Below, piece by piece: positions 33,363 to 41,637 of a DNA stretch of 64,000 nucleotides. The stretch's first letter is position 1, and every line of letters begins with the position of its first letter. The stretch is from UBA2108 sp002713215 (lineage in GTDB: Bacteria > Bacteroidota > Bacteroidia > Flavobacteriales_G > Salibacteraceae), in assembly GCA_937891015.1 (NCBI GenBank), contig CALAPY010000032.1:15767-79766 (forward strand). Direction: 5' to 3'. The position numbers and the translations under genes were made by a program. The notes below the pieces were generated by a model. It was given only the letters and a program-made list of their open reading frames with translations. It was not told the DNA's origin and made no database searches.

Positions 33363-33395
33363 GTCATGCATCGTTTTTCGCTTTTCTGGTATCTA
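33363..33395 (+). promoter_or_regulatory. Putative ECF-sigma promoter, site 1 (autoregulatory)
   Basis: GTCATGCATC at 33363-33372 is followed after 17 nt by TATCTA (33390-33395), 17 nt before the GTG start of the sigma gene. The same 10-mer with a 17-nt spacer and TGTCTA occurs at 35551-35583. This is the layout of a two-box alternative sigma promoter. The assignment to this sigma factor is inference. Confidence 0.6.
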
Positions 33396-33412
33396 ATGAA
33401 ATAGAGCTCATA

Positions 33413-33979
33413 GTGCGACTAATTAAAACTCAAAACCTTGAAAATATAGTGACGGGTTGTTGTAAAAACAATTCCCGGTCGCAAAAGGCACTGTACAACA
33501 GGTTTTCACCTAAGATGTATAGTATATGCCTGCGCTATGCGAAATGCAAAGAAGATGCAAACGATGTGCTGCAGGAAGGCTTTATTCGGGTTTTTAAAAA
33601 CATTCGTTCATTGAGGGATAAGTCAACCGTTGAGGCATGGATGAAAAGAATATTCATAAATACTTCGTTAAGGTTTATTGAAAAAAGAAACGGATTGAAG
33701 CTGGACTTTGTTGAAACACCGTGTGACTCTGAGGTCTTTCATGTAGAGGTTCCCTGTGAGTACAATGAGCTTTTGTGTATGATTAATGATTTACCGGATG
33801 GCTTTAGAACCGTGTTTAACTTGTATGTTATGGATGGATACTCACACAAGGAAATTGGCCAAAAGCTCAATATAAGTGAGGCAACTTCCCGGTCGCAACT
33901 AACCAGGGCCAGGACGGTGCTACAGAAGAAAATAAAGAAACAAAATATAGACTTGGTAAGAAATGAATATAGAGGATAA
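33413..33979 (+). CDS. ECF RNA polymerase sigma factor
   Basis: The 188-aa protein has sigma region 2 (ALYNRFSPKMYSICLRYAK, then DANDVLQEGFIRVFKNI, about residues 26-65) and region 4 (LPDGFRTVFNLYVMDGYSHKE, then IGQKLNISEATSRSQLTRAR, about 125-170) with a short linker, the ECF layout. It starts at GTG 33413; no ATG or TTG lies upstream in frame. It overlaps the next gene by 17 nt; that product has a cytoplasmic N-terminus and one membrane segment, as expected for a membrane regulator of the sigma factor. Candidate autoregulatory promoter boxes precede it. Confidence 0.93.
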   Translation: MRLIKTQNLENIVTGCCKNNSRSQKALYNRFSPKMYSICLRYAKCKEDANDVLQEGFIRVFKNIRSLRDKSTVEAWMKRIFINTSLRFIEKRNGLKLDFVETPCDSEVFHVEVPCEYNELLCMINDLPDGFRTVFNLYVMDGYSHKEIGQKLNISEATSRSQLTRARTVLQKKIKKQNIDLVRNEYRG

Positions 33980-35492
33980 TCCAAGCGATATTATTTTTAA
34001 AGAAACGCTCGAAAACTACGAGAGTGTTCCACCACCAGAGATTTGGGGGAAAATTGATGGTGCGTTAAAAAGAAAGCAACGTACCCGGTTCATAGCCATA
34101 ATTGCATTTACTTTAATCGGGTTATCCGCAATCAGTTTATCCGTCTTCAACTACCAACATAAAACCAATAATCCAAACACTACTGCAACAGTTCAGCAAT
34201 TAAACACCTCATCTTCTTCCAATAACCAAAAAACCAACGAACTGAATGAGGTTCCTGTTTCAGAACAGAACCAAAACGAGGACATTCAACTAACAAAACC
34301 CGAGCAGGTAACCTTGGCATCCACCAAGGAAAGCCATAAGAATGATGAAAATAAGGGGCAACAACCTACTGCTCAGCAAAGTGCTCAACAAAAAAAGCTC
34401 ATCAATCCTATTGAATTAAAACCTTCCGCATTAGCCTTAACACAGACCAACGACGAAGAGGCCTCATCAACTCAAGAGGTTGCCAACCTATCTGTTATGA
34501 AAACAAACAGGATCAATTATTCTGCTCAGAATCTTAACAAACCTTTAAACCTGGATCAGGATTTTGATTGGGTAAACCCATCATTTGCCAAAGCAAATCG
34601 ATTCATAATCGGGTTAACATACAGTCCAATTTTTACCAACAAGCAATTAGTATCCCCTGCTGACATACCAATGAAATCTACCATTCTGCAGGATAATCTA
34701 TTGGACCAAACCGTTGTGGGTTACGACATGGAGTACTCCTATTCCCATCAATATGGTGTAATAGTTGGCTATTCAGCAACAAGTAAACTGGACCTAATGG
34801 TGGGAGCCCAATATTCCAATTGGAGTGGGAATGCCGATTTGTATTTGGAAAATACCTATGAAATAAAATCTACCTATACTAAGGAAATTATAACCAAAGA
34901 AACGGTTCAGGAAATTGTCAAACAATCGAACAATGGAGGTTTAAATACACCAAAGGACCTCGAAAAGATCATCATTAATACGGGAGGGTCAATTACCACT
35001 ACCCCTTTTTCAGGCAATATTGATCCAAAAAACATTTCTACGAATGAGCCAACGGACCGGGTTATTACCAGAACCGAAACTACGGTTAGCTACGAGGAAG
35101 TTACGATCTATGAAAATATGAAATACTACGATACCATTCAAACCAAATTCAACTATTCGTATTATGAAATTCCGTTACTCCTAAGATATAAGCTCGGAAA
35201 CGGGAACCTTAAGCTTCATATTACAGGAGGGTTTTCAACTTTTATAGGGAGCAAACTAAAACTTGAAAGCACGGCAATTTCACAACAAAACCGAAGTTCG
35301 AATGCGCAAACCACTAGGCCATCTTTTAAACAATGGAATGGACTTTTAGGGGCTGGAATCATTTACAGTCCCTTTCATAACTGGTCTATGGTATTGTCCC
35401 CTCAAATGAAAGTCAATCTCAATCAGGACAATGATTCCGGCGGTGGCATCAACGCATTTGGTATTCAGGGTGGAATAGAATATTCATTCTAA
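33963..35492 (+). CDS. Membrane protein with outer-membrane-barrel-like C-terminus, putative anti-sigma partner
   Basis: The 509-aa protein begins with a hydrophilic ~40-residue cytoplasmic head (ESVPPPEIWGKIDGALKRKQ) and one membrane segment (about residues 42-62). A Gln/Asn/Ser/Thr-rich linker (about 63-200) is followed by a strand-rich domain (FIIGLTYSPIF, then YGVIVGYSATSKLDLMVGAQ, ending GIQGGIEYSF). The C-terminal Phe and strand pattern match the PorT/OMP_b-brl family. Such inner-membrane-tethered barrel-like proteins sit next to ECF sigma genes in many Bacteroidota and are thought to act in sensing. It overlaps the sigma gene by 17 nt, which indicates coupled expression. Direct anti-sigma activity is inference. 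Confidence 0.72.
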   Translation: MNIEDNPSDIIFKETLENYESVPPPEIWGKIDGALKRKQRTRFIAIIAFTLIGLSAISLSVFNYQHKTNNPNTTATVQQLNTSSSSNNQKTNELNEVPVSEQNQNEDIQLTKPEQVTLASTKESHKNDENKGQQPTAQQSAQQKKLINPIELKPSALALTQTNDEEASSTQEVANLSVMKTNRINYSAQNLNKPLNLDQDFDWVNPSFAKANRFIIGLTYSPIFTNKQLVSPADIPMKSTILQDNLLDQTVVGYDMEYSYSHQYGVIVGYSATSKLDLMVGAQYSNWSGNADLYLENTYEIKSTYTKEIITKETVQEIVKQSNNGGLNTPKDLEKIIINTGGSITTTPFSGNIDPKNISTNEPTDRVITRTETTVSYEEVTIYENMKYYDTIQTKFNYSYYEIPLLLRYKLGNGNLKLHITGGFSTFIGSKLKLESTAISQQNRSSNAQTTRPSFKQWNGLLGAGIIYSPFHNWSMVLSPQMKVNLNQDNDSGGGINAFGIQGGIEYSF

Positions 35493-35550
35493 TCATCTGA
35501 ACTAACCATCATTTAAACCTGCCATTTACCACTTATACATTATTTAATTC

Positions 35551-35583
35551 GTCATGCATCATTTGCACGAAGCCCTGTGTCTA
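35551..35583 (+). promoter_or_regulatory. Putative ECF-sigma promoter, site 2
   Basis: GTCATGCATC (35551-35560), 17 nt, then TGTCTA (35578-35583), 18 nt before the ATG at 35602. Same first box, same spacing and five of six bases in the second box as the site upstream of the sigma gene. Distance to the start codon also matches within 1 nt. Confidence 0.6.
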
Positions 35584-35601
35584 TAGAGTAAACAATAATT
35601 T

Positions 35602-36411
35602 ATGAAAACAAAAATTACGATTATACTGCTGTCCATTTCAATATTGGGGTATGCTCAAAAATACAAGGAGTTAGGAAATGATCCAAAGGGAGATAATATA
35701 GGGTCTGCAGGAGTTGACATTAAATCCGTAAGCATGGCGATTGACCAAACTGCAGACTCTATTTGGATCTTAGTTGATGCACACGATAGCATTGCTGGAG
35801 ACTGGGGCTTAGCCTTAATTTTTGATACCAACCAAGTTAATACAGACGGCAAGAGTTGGGGGTTGGTGAACAAAGCCAACAACAACGACTTGAAATACGA
35901 TCTAAAACTGGATCTTTTAAACAACAAGTACTTCCCTCCTACTCATGCCGTTTTATACGATACATCCGGTAAGAAAACGAATCAAAATATTGTTCTGTTG
36001 AGGCCAGATAGCTTTTCGGTAGTAATCAGAATTCGGTTAAGTGATTTGGATCAAGATGCAAAATTTGATGTGGTGGCAGGCTCCGGTTCTTTTGATGGCT
36101 ACCTCTATGACAACCTGCCCAATGCCGGGAAACTCACTTACGACGCAAATTCGACTACTGGTATCGCCCACCAAATAGACAAGGCACTGATCGTTTATCC
36201 CAATCCTTGTAAGGATGCTATTTACTTTAATAATGGCTCCAATCTTACACGGATACAACTAATCAACCTCAATGGGACAACCCTGTTGGATACTGAATTC
36301 GACACGGAAGATCCTGTGCTTAACGTAAGCTACCTCCCAAGTGGAATCTACGTTTTACAATCAACCGACATCAAGAATCAAATCACTAAACAATTAATTT
36401 ACAAACACTAA
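35602..36411 (+). CDS. T9SS-secreted protein, putative ECF-sigma target
   Basis: The 269-aa protein has a signal peptide (MKTKITIILLSISILGYA) and an about 160-residue beta-rich domain (SVSMAIDQTADSIWILVDAH, then GLALIFDTNQVNTDGKSWG). The pattern of Asp-rich turns resembles CBM9-like or DOMON-like sandwich domains, but this is not certain. Residues 195-269 form a T9SS sorting domain: LIVYPNPCKDAIYFNN, then VSYLPSGIYVLQ and a basic end. A putative ECF promoter precedes it, and the Kazal lipoprotein gene follows 11 nt later, so the two are probably one operon. Confidence 0.75.
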   Translation: MKTKITIILLSISILGYAQKYKELGNDPKGDNIGSAGVDIKSVSMAIDQTADSIWILVDAHDSIAGDWGLALIFDTNQVNTDGKSWGLVNKANNNDLKYDLKLDLLNNKYFPPTHAVLYDTSGKKTNQNIVLLRPDSFSVVIRIRLSDLDQDAKFDVVAGSGSFDGYLYDNLPNAGKLTYDANSTTGIAHQIDKALIVYPNPCKDAIYFNNGSNLTRIQLINLNGTTLLDTEFDTEDPVLNVSYLPSGIYVLQSTDIKNQITKQLIYKH

Positions 36412-36422
36412 ACAAAAAGATT

Positions 36423-37211
36423 ATGAAGAAAATAGCATTTCTTACATCACTCTGTGTTATAGCAGTATTATTTGGTTGCCGAAAAGAAGATCCACACAAT
36501 CCATGTATTGATAAAAACAAGATAAATACTAAAATAGGTTGCCTGGAAATTTACGATCCCGTTTGCGGATGTGATAATAAAACCTACGACAATGCGTGTT
36601 TCGCGGAAAACTATGGAGGAGTTAAAACCTGGACTTCCGGACCTTGTAAGACTACTCAAACCGGTGGAGACGGGTGTATCGATTCATCAAAAATCGATTT
36701 AACCTTATTGTGCCCTGAAAACATTGACTTTGTTTGTGGTTGTAATGGTATCACCTACAGCAATGAGTGCCAGGCAAAAAGAAATGGAGTTCTTAAATGG
36801 TCTAAAGGAAAGTGCGATAACACTAAGCCGAAGGATTGTATAAAAATGGAAGTTTGCAAGGACAGTTGTGTAGTTCTTAAGGCTCCAAAAATGGTAACTA
36901 TGATGGTCTATCCAAGTCCCACCTATTCCTATAAATGGAAATCGACTAACGGATCGTTGAGTTGTACAGATTGTATGTTTACTACGGTTTGCCCATCTCA
37001 ATCCGGCAAATACATTTTAGAAATTTATATCACCCAATATCATTTGAACCCCATTTGCACCCTTAAAACAGGTGGCAATGGGGGAAATGGAATCCTGTCC
37101 GGAGGTTGTTATAACCAACGATGTAAACATAAGAAGGGAGCTACCACCTTACACAGTACCATTGAATACTGCATTAAGGTAAAGGATTGCAAAAAACCAG
37201 ATCTTCGATAG
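36423..37211 (+). CDS. Lipoprotein with two Kazal-type protease inhibitor domains
   Basis: The 262-aa protein has a lipobox (VLFGC, Cys at about residue 19). Two Kazal-type domains follow: about residues 28-75 with YDPVCGCDNKTYDNACFAE, and about 85-132 with IDFVCGCNGITYSNECQAK. Each has the six-Cys pattern and the C-G-x-x-x-x-x-Y core that places the inhibitory loop. The C-terminal 130 residues contain ten or more further Cys and end in a Gly-rich, basic segment. It is likely on the outer-membrane surface and protects it from serine proteases (inference). Terminator 37239-37274 follows. Confidence 0.86.
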   Translation: MKKIAFLTSLCVIAVLFGCRKEDPHNPCIDKNKINTKIGCLEIYDPVCGCDNKTYDNACFAENYGGVKTWTSGPCKTTQTGGDGCIDSSKIDLTLLCPENIDFVCGCNGITYSNECQAKRNGVLKWSKGKCDNTKPKDCIKMEVCKDSCVVLKAPKMVTMMVYPSPTYSYKWKSTNGSLSCTDCMFTTVCPSQSGKYILEIYITQYHLNPICTLKTGGNGGNGILSGGCYNQRCKHKKGATTLHSTIEYCIKVKDCKKPDLR

Positions 37212-37238
37212 ATAGGTTAATTCATACTTTCCTATTTT

Positions 37239-37274
37239 AAAAGTCGGTGCAGTGCGCAGCACCGACTTTTTTTT
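37239..37274 (+). terminator. Rho-independent terminator
   Basis: AAAAGTCGGTGC (37239-37250) pairs with GCACCGACTTTT (37259-37270), followed by further Ts. It is a strong, GC-containing stem that ends the ECF-linked operon and lies 35 nt before the next start codon. Confidence 0.9.
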
Positions 37275-37308
37275 ATGCATAACCGGTGATATTTTATATT
37301 TTTCGGAT

Positions 37309-37755
37309 ATGAAATTTACCTGTGAAATTACCATTAGCAGACCAAGGTCAGAAGTTGCTAACGCGTTCAAAAACCCTGAAAATCTGGATAAATGGCAGGA
37401 AGGGTTTTTACGTAAAGAACCCTTGAGCGGAGAACCAGAACAGGCAGGTTCAACAGCTAATATTTACTTCAAATTTGGAAAGGGGGAAATGGAGCTAACA
37501 GAAACCATTCTTTCCAATAAGCTACCTGACAGCTTTAGCGGTGAGTATGTTCACAAACACATGACCAACACCATGTTGAGTACTTTCATCGAAATTTCAC
37601 CTACGGAGACTTTGTACAAAGCAGAAGTAGAATACACCAAATTTGTAGGATTCATGCCCAAACTAATGGCAACGCTTTTCCCAGGTATGTTTAAGAAGCA
37701 GGTTCAAAAGTGGTTAAACAATATGAAAATTTTTTTAGAAAACGAATCAGAATGA
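37309..37755 (+). CDS. SRPBCC-family protein
   Basis: The 148-aa protein has an SRPBCC/START-like pattern: ITISRPRSEVANAFKNPEN near the start, KWQEGFLRKEPLSG, and a C-terminal long helix KLMATLFPGMFKKQVQKWLN. These proteins bind hydrophobic ligands in a deep cavity. ATG 37309 was chosen because the upstream in-frame ATG at 37252 lies inside the terminator hairpin and the domain starts at MKFTCEIT. The next gene overlaps its stop (ATGA). Ligand unknown. Confidence 0.78.
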   Translation: MKFTCEITISRPRSEVANAFKNPENLDKWQEGFLRKEPLSGEPEQAGSTANIYFKFGKGEMELTETILSNKLPDSFSGEYVHKHMTNTMLSTFIEISPTETLYKAEVEYTKFVGFMPKLMATLFPGMFKKQVQKWLNNMKIFLENESE

Positions 37756-38348
37756 AAGGAGCAAAAAACGCAGACGAATTCTATTCAAGATCAAATGAAT
37801 GGAGTGAAACCTTAAACCTGCTTAGAGAGGTATTATGTAGTTTCAATGAATTGGAAGAAACCATTAAATGGGGTGTACCTGCATATATCCTATCTGGTAA
37901 AATATGCATTGGAGTTGCCGCTTTCAAAAATTATGCAGCCCTATGGTTTCATCAGGGTGCGTTACTTGAAGATAAAGCTAATGTATTGGTTAATGCTCAG
38001 GAAGGTAAAACTAAAGCCTTGAGGCAATGGAGATTTCCATCCATTGATGCAGTTGACAAAGAATTAATCAAAAACTACGTAGCTGAAGCCATTGCCAATC
38101 AGAAAGCAGGAAGAGAAATAAAACCGTCACCCAAAAAAGAAGTGGCCATTCCGGCAGAACTTAGTGCTGCATTTAAGTTGGACAAGGATTTAAAGTCCAG
38201 TTTTGAGCAGTTAAGCAAAAGTTGCCAACGAGAGTACTTGGAATACATCGGTGAAGCCAAAAAGGAAGAAACCAGATTGAGAAGACTGGAAAAGTGCATT
38301 CCAATGATCCTGGAAGGTAAGGGCGTTTACGATAAGTACAAAAAATGA
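37752..38348 (+). CDS. DUF1801 / YdeI-OmdA-like protein
   Basis: The 198-aa protein starts at ATG 37752 inside the TGA of the upstream gene. Residues 30-115 form a DUF1801 (YdhG-like) domain: ETIKWGVPAYILSGKICIGV and KNYAALWFHQGALLED. Residues 130-198 form the OmdA-like helical domain: FEQLSKSCQREYLEYIGEAK and RRLEKCIPMILEGKG. Members have been called bacteriocin-protection or stress proteins, but the mechanism is unclear. It is the middle gene of a three-gene operon with 4-nt overlaps. Confidence 0.82.
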   Translation: MKGAKNADEFYSRSNEWSETLNLLREVLCSFNELEETIKWGVPAYILSGKICIGVAAFKNYAALWFHQGALLEDKANVLVNAQEGKTKALRQWRFPSIDAVDKELIKNYVAEAIANQKAGREIKPSPKKEVAIPAELSAAFKLDKDLKSSFEQLSKSCQREYLEYIGEAKKEETRLRRLEKCIPMILEGKGVYDKYKK

Positions 38349-38812
38349 GAATTCGCCAAGCCTCTCTTAAAGACATTCCCCAAATGACAGAACTATGGGG
38401 TGAAATCATGAAATACCATGAGGGCGATAACCCCTTTTTTGTATTGGTGGAAAACTACCGGGAATTGGTTCCTCCCATGCTGGAGAAAAGGCTTAAGAGT
38501 GATTCCGAATTGGCCTTTGTTAATGAATCAGATAGCGAGATTTCGGGAATGATTATGCTTAAAACTGAGGATCTCCCTCCCCTGGTCCCCTTTAAAAAAA
38601 AGGGTTATATAGCTGAAACCGTCGTAAGTAAAAACCATCGATCCAGAGGAATTGGAGAAGCACTGGTACAACAAGCTAAAGCTTACTTCAGGGAACAAGG
38701 TTGTGACGTAATGGAACTACAGGTGTCTTCAAAAAACCCGCAGGGTATCAAGTTTTGGGAAAGAATGGGGTTTGAAGTAGGGACTCATCATATGATAGGA
38801 TTGTTGGATTGA
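38345..38812 (+). CDS. GNAT-family N-acetyltransferase
   Basis: The 155-aa protein begins MRIRQASLKDIPQMTELW, the typical GNAT start. The acetyl-CoA motif A is YIAETVVSKNHRSRGIGEAL (R-x-x-G-I-G, about residues 87-106), and motif B is NPQGIKFWERMGFEV (about 130-144). All elements are present, so it should be active. The ATG overlaps the upstream stop (ATGA). The substrate is unknown. The next 287 nt hold no gene. Confidence 0.9.
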   Translation: MRIRQASLKDIPQMTELWGEIMKYHEGDNPFFVLVENYRELVPPMLEKRLKSDSELAFVNESDSEISGMIMLKTEDLPPLVPFKKKGYIAETVVSKNHRSRGIGEALVQQAKAYFREQGCDVMELQVSSKNPQGIKFWERMGFEVGTHHMIGLLD

Positions 38813-39099
38813 AGAATATCATTCAATTATACTTTGATTGTCTGGTAAATTGACCAGTAATTAAATTGGGTTTAACATAAAATCACTTTTTTAGACACCT
38901 CACCTAAAATATGCCGAATTCGAGGTTCAAAAATCCCCATTAAACCAACAAATTATTATCCAATTTCAGCTTTAACCAGCCTGCATCACAGTAGTACCAA
39001 GGTTAAATAAGTTTTTCTTCAAAATTCCAAAAGATACGTGTGTACACTTAGAAAAACCAGGAAATAACCTTTAAAATTTGACGATGAAATATTCTAGAA

Positions 39100-41637
39100 A
39101 TGAAAAAAATCATACAATTCCAATTCGTCATTCTATTTTTTGGCTTCCTGGTATCAAATGTACAAGGCCAAATGTATTCGGTAAGATGGCAAACTAAAAC
39201 AGGTGGCGATATTCAAAATGAGAGTAAGAATTTCGTAAAAACCGCAACCGACGGTTGGAACAATTCAGGAGCGACCTCATACAGTATTCTTGAGCAAGGT
39301 GAGGATGGTCAGATCGATATTATAATTACTAATGTTAATTCCGTTTATTCTGTCGGATTATCAAGCTCAAAAAATCCAGATGGAGATCCAATGACTTTTG
39401 AATTTGCTCTATACTTTGATGGAGGAACTTTAAACATTTATGAAAATGGATCAAGTCAAGGAATAAGTCAATCTTATAGCATTGGAGATGTTTTTTCAAT
39501 CTCAGTTACAGCTTCCAACATTGATTATCTTAAAAATAATTCAAGCATACATACTACCAGTAATAATATTACCAATGATTTATATGCTGCAACTGCAATT
39601 TACACATACGGATTTGAATTAACTAGCACTGAATATACGTTTGGACGACCCTATTTAAGTTCGGTTGATTTGGTATTACCTGAATATGCAGTACGCACGG
39701 GGAGTATCATATTTGATGTAGATTCTGAATTTCCACCCTACACATATAAATGGGATGAGTTTAACTACATAGATTCCATACTGGTTGACACAATTATTAT
39801 AGATACCTCAAATTACGCTTTAGACACAATCGTAATAAAGAAACCAACAGATTCATTACTGTTTTTAAAATCCGGTAACTATACCGTAACCATTACAGAT
39901 GCTAATCAACGCGAAACAATAAAAGAATTCTCGTTGTCAGATAAGTTAAACCTAAGTACTTCTGATTCCATTGATTTTGACACCTTAACTAATTCAATAA
40001 CAAGTACAAGATCAAATTCCAATTGGGGCCCTTCAACTCTTAAACTGGGAACTAAAGTCAATTACCTGTCAAATTTTGAACTTTCCTTTAATGTTGACCC
40101 GGGTTCTGAAATATTACTTGGGTTAAGAGATACCATTGATGACCCAGTTGACACATTATTAGAATTTGCCTATGCCATCCATATTGATAATCAAGGCGCA
40201 ATACATTTTCACGAAGGGCAAAGTATTGACCCAAACATTGGAAGTTACAATCAAGATGCAAGATACTCAATACAAATTATCGATGAAGATCTATTGATTT
40301 TTGAGGATGACAATCAACTTCACACCACAACCTTATCTCAAAGTTCCGAATATTTTGTTGAAGGATTGACCATTGGATCATCAGGTATTTCCAATATTGT
40401 TCAAATTGGAGGAGGTGACCTTTATGTTCCCCAAGTTGATATTCAGCATTCCAGTTGCCTTGTTGATAACGGAAGTATTGTTTTCAAAGACATTGCAAAC
40501 TTTAACGGATATGCTCATTTGAATGATGAATCGGGCTTTCATTGGTACTTAATTGAAGATAATTCCGAAACCCTTATTACGCGAAACTCAAGCTTATTGG
40601 GAATCGGGGCCGGAATTTATAAACTGGTTGTCAATATTCCCGTTATAGGCACTACTTCAAGCTCTGGTTTCATAACCAGAACATTTTATTATCGAGTTGG
40701 TAACAAAGTAATTTGGAATTATAAGGATCCTGACTTATACTGGACTGGTGGTAAAAATGCTCAAAATTTAGACTTAACCACATCAAATAGTGTAACAACA
40801 GCTATTTCTTTAAATTACTGCCTGCCTTTGGAGGATGTTTGGGTAGCCTTAAATTATCCTGCTGAAAAAAGCAGTTTTTTCTGTTGCAATGGTTGGCCTG
40901 CTTCTACGGACCAAAATAATAAAATTGAATTCGGCTTAACAGAGAGCACAAGCAAAGTAGGATTAATTCCTAATTTCAAATTTGCTCAGGGTGCAGCCTT
41001 TAACTGTCACAAACCTAATACCAATATAGGTTATTCAAATTCACGGTATCATGTCATATACGGCTTGTTCAATTTTTCTAGTTTTCATTGTATACCACCA
41101 GGTAACCTTTTAATAGAAAGAAAATACTCTAACAATAGCTATGAATTTTCAAACGCCTACGAAACATCTAATCTTGCTAATGGCACAAACGTTCTAAATA
41201 CGTTTACTTCCTCAGTTAGTTCCGGATTAATAAACACCAACTATAGTACAACGATTCCAGATGGTACCAATTACTTGTATTTAAAACTTACCGAACCTGG
41301 ATCTGAAGTGCGAAATCTAGTTACTTCGATGGGATGTCATTTCACAAATTCGTACAACGTTGTCACTCCTGAATTGGAATCTGATTTTAGAAATACACTT
41401 TTCGATCATTTGTTCTTTCAATACACCGGAGAATACAATAAAGGGAAATTAAACTTTAACCTGTACGATATTCACAATGTAGAACAAACCTCCTTCAATT
41501 TAAACTACAACATGAAGGACAACGGGGATAATCGATATATACTGGATCTTTCTTCCCTCCAGAATGGATACTATATCTTAAAAGTGACTAACGAAAAAAA
41601 CGAAGACTATTTCTTACGAATTAACAAAGAATTATGA
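39100..41637 (+). CDS. T9SS-type secreted protein with SprB-like segment, first gene of RHS operon
   Basis: The 845-aa protein has a signal peptide (residues 1-23). The N-terminal ~180 residues form a concanavalin/lectin-like repeat (VRWQTKTGGD to TFEFALYFDGGTLNIYENGS), and the pattern recurs about residues 300-440 (STRSNSNWGPSTLKLGTKVN, then YAIHIDNQGAIHFHEG). Residues ~200-275 resemble a SprB repeat (FPPYTYKWDE, then LKSGNYTVTITDANQRE). The last 75 residues (GKLNFNLYDIHNVEQT, LSSLQNGYYILKV, FLRINKEL) fit a T9SS sorting domain. Its last codons overlap the start of the 2133-aa gene (ATGA), so it is coupled to the RHS proteins and may display or anchor them (inference). Confidence 0.72.
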   Translation: MKKIIQFQFVILFFGFLVSNVQGQMYSVRWQTKTGGDIQNESKNFVKTATDGWNNSGATSYSILEQGEDGQIDIIITNVNSVYSVGLSSSKNPDGDPMTFEFALYFDGGTLNIYENGSSQGISQSYSIGDVFSISVTASNIDYLKNNSSIHTTSNNITNDLYAATAIYTYGFELTSTEYTFGRPYLSSVDLVLPEYAVRTGSIIFDVDSEFPPYTYKWDEFNYIDSILVDTIIIDTSNYALDTIVIKKPTDSLLFLKSGNYTVTITDANQRETIKEFSLSDKLNLSTSDSIDFDTLTNSITSTRSNSNWGPSTLKLGTKVNYLSNFELSFNVDPGSEILLGLRDTIDDPVDTLLEFAYAIHIDNQGAIHFHEGQSIDPNIGSYNQDARYSIQIIDEDLLIFEDDNQLHTTTLSQSSEYFVEGLTIGSSGISNIVQIGGGDLYVPQVDIQHSSCLVDNGSIVFKDIANFNGYAHLNDESGFHWYLIEDNSETLITRNSSLLGIGAGIYKLVVNIPVIGTTSSSGFITRTFYYRVGNKVIWNYKDPDLYWTGGKNAQNLDLTTSNSVTTAISLNYCLPLEDVWVALNYPAEKSSFFCCNGWPASTDQNNKIEFGLTESTSKVGLIPNFKFAQGAAFNCHKPNTNIGYSNSRYHVIYGLFNFSSFHCIPPGNLLIERKYSNNSYEFSNAYETSNLANGTNVLNTFTSSVSSGLINTNYSTTIPDGTNYLYLKLTEPGSEVRNLVTSMGCHFTNSYNVVTPELESDFRNTLFDHLFFQYTGEYNKGKLNFNLYDIHNVEQTSFNLNYNMKDNGDNRYILDLSSLQNGYYILKVTNEKNEDYFLRINKEL

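Noticed and set aside
37252..37308. Upstream ATG start for the SRPBCC protein
   Set aside because: It lies in the loop of a strong terminator hairpin, so it would not be part of the transcript start region of this gene.
38895..38960. T-arm-like GGTTCAAAAATCCCC suggesting a tRNA
   Set aside because: No matching acceptor, D-arm or anticodon stem could be found around it.
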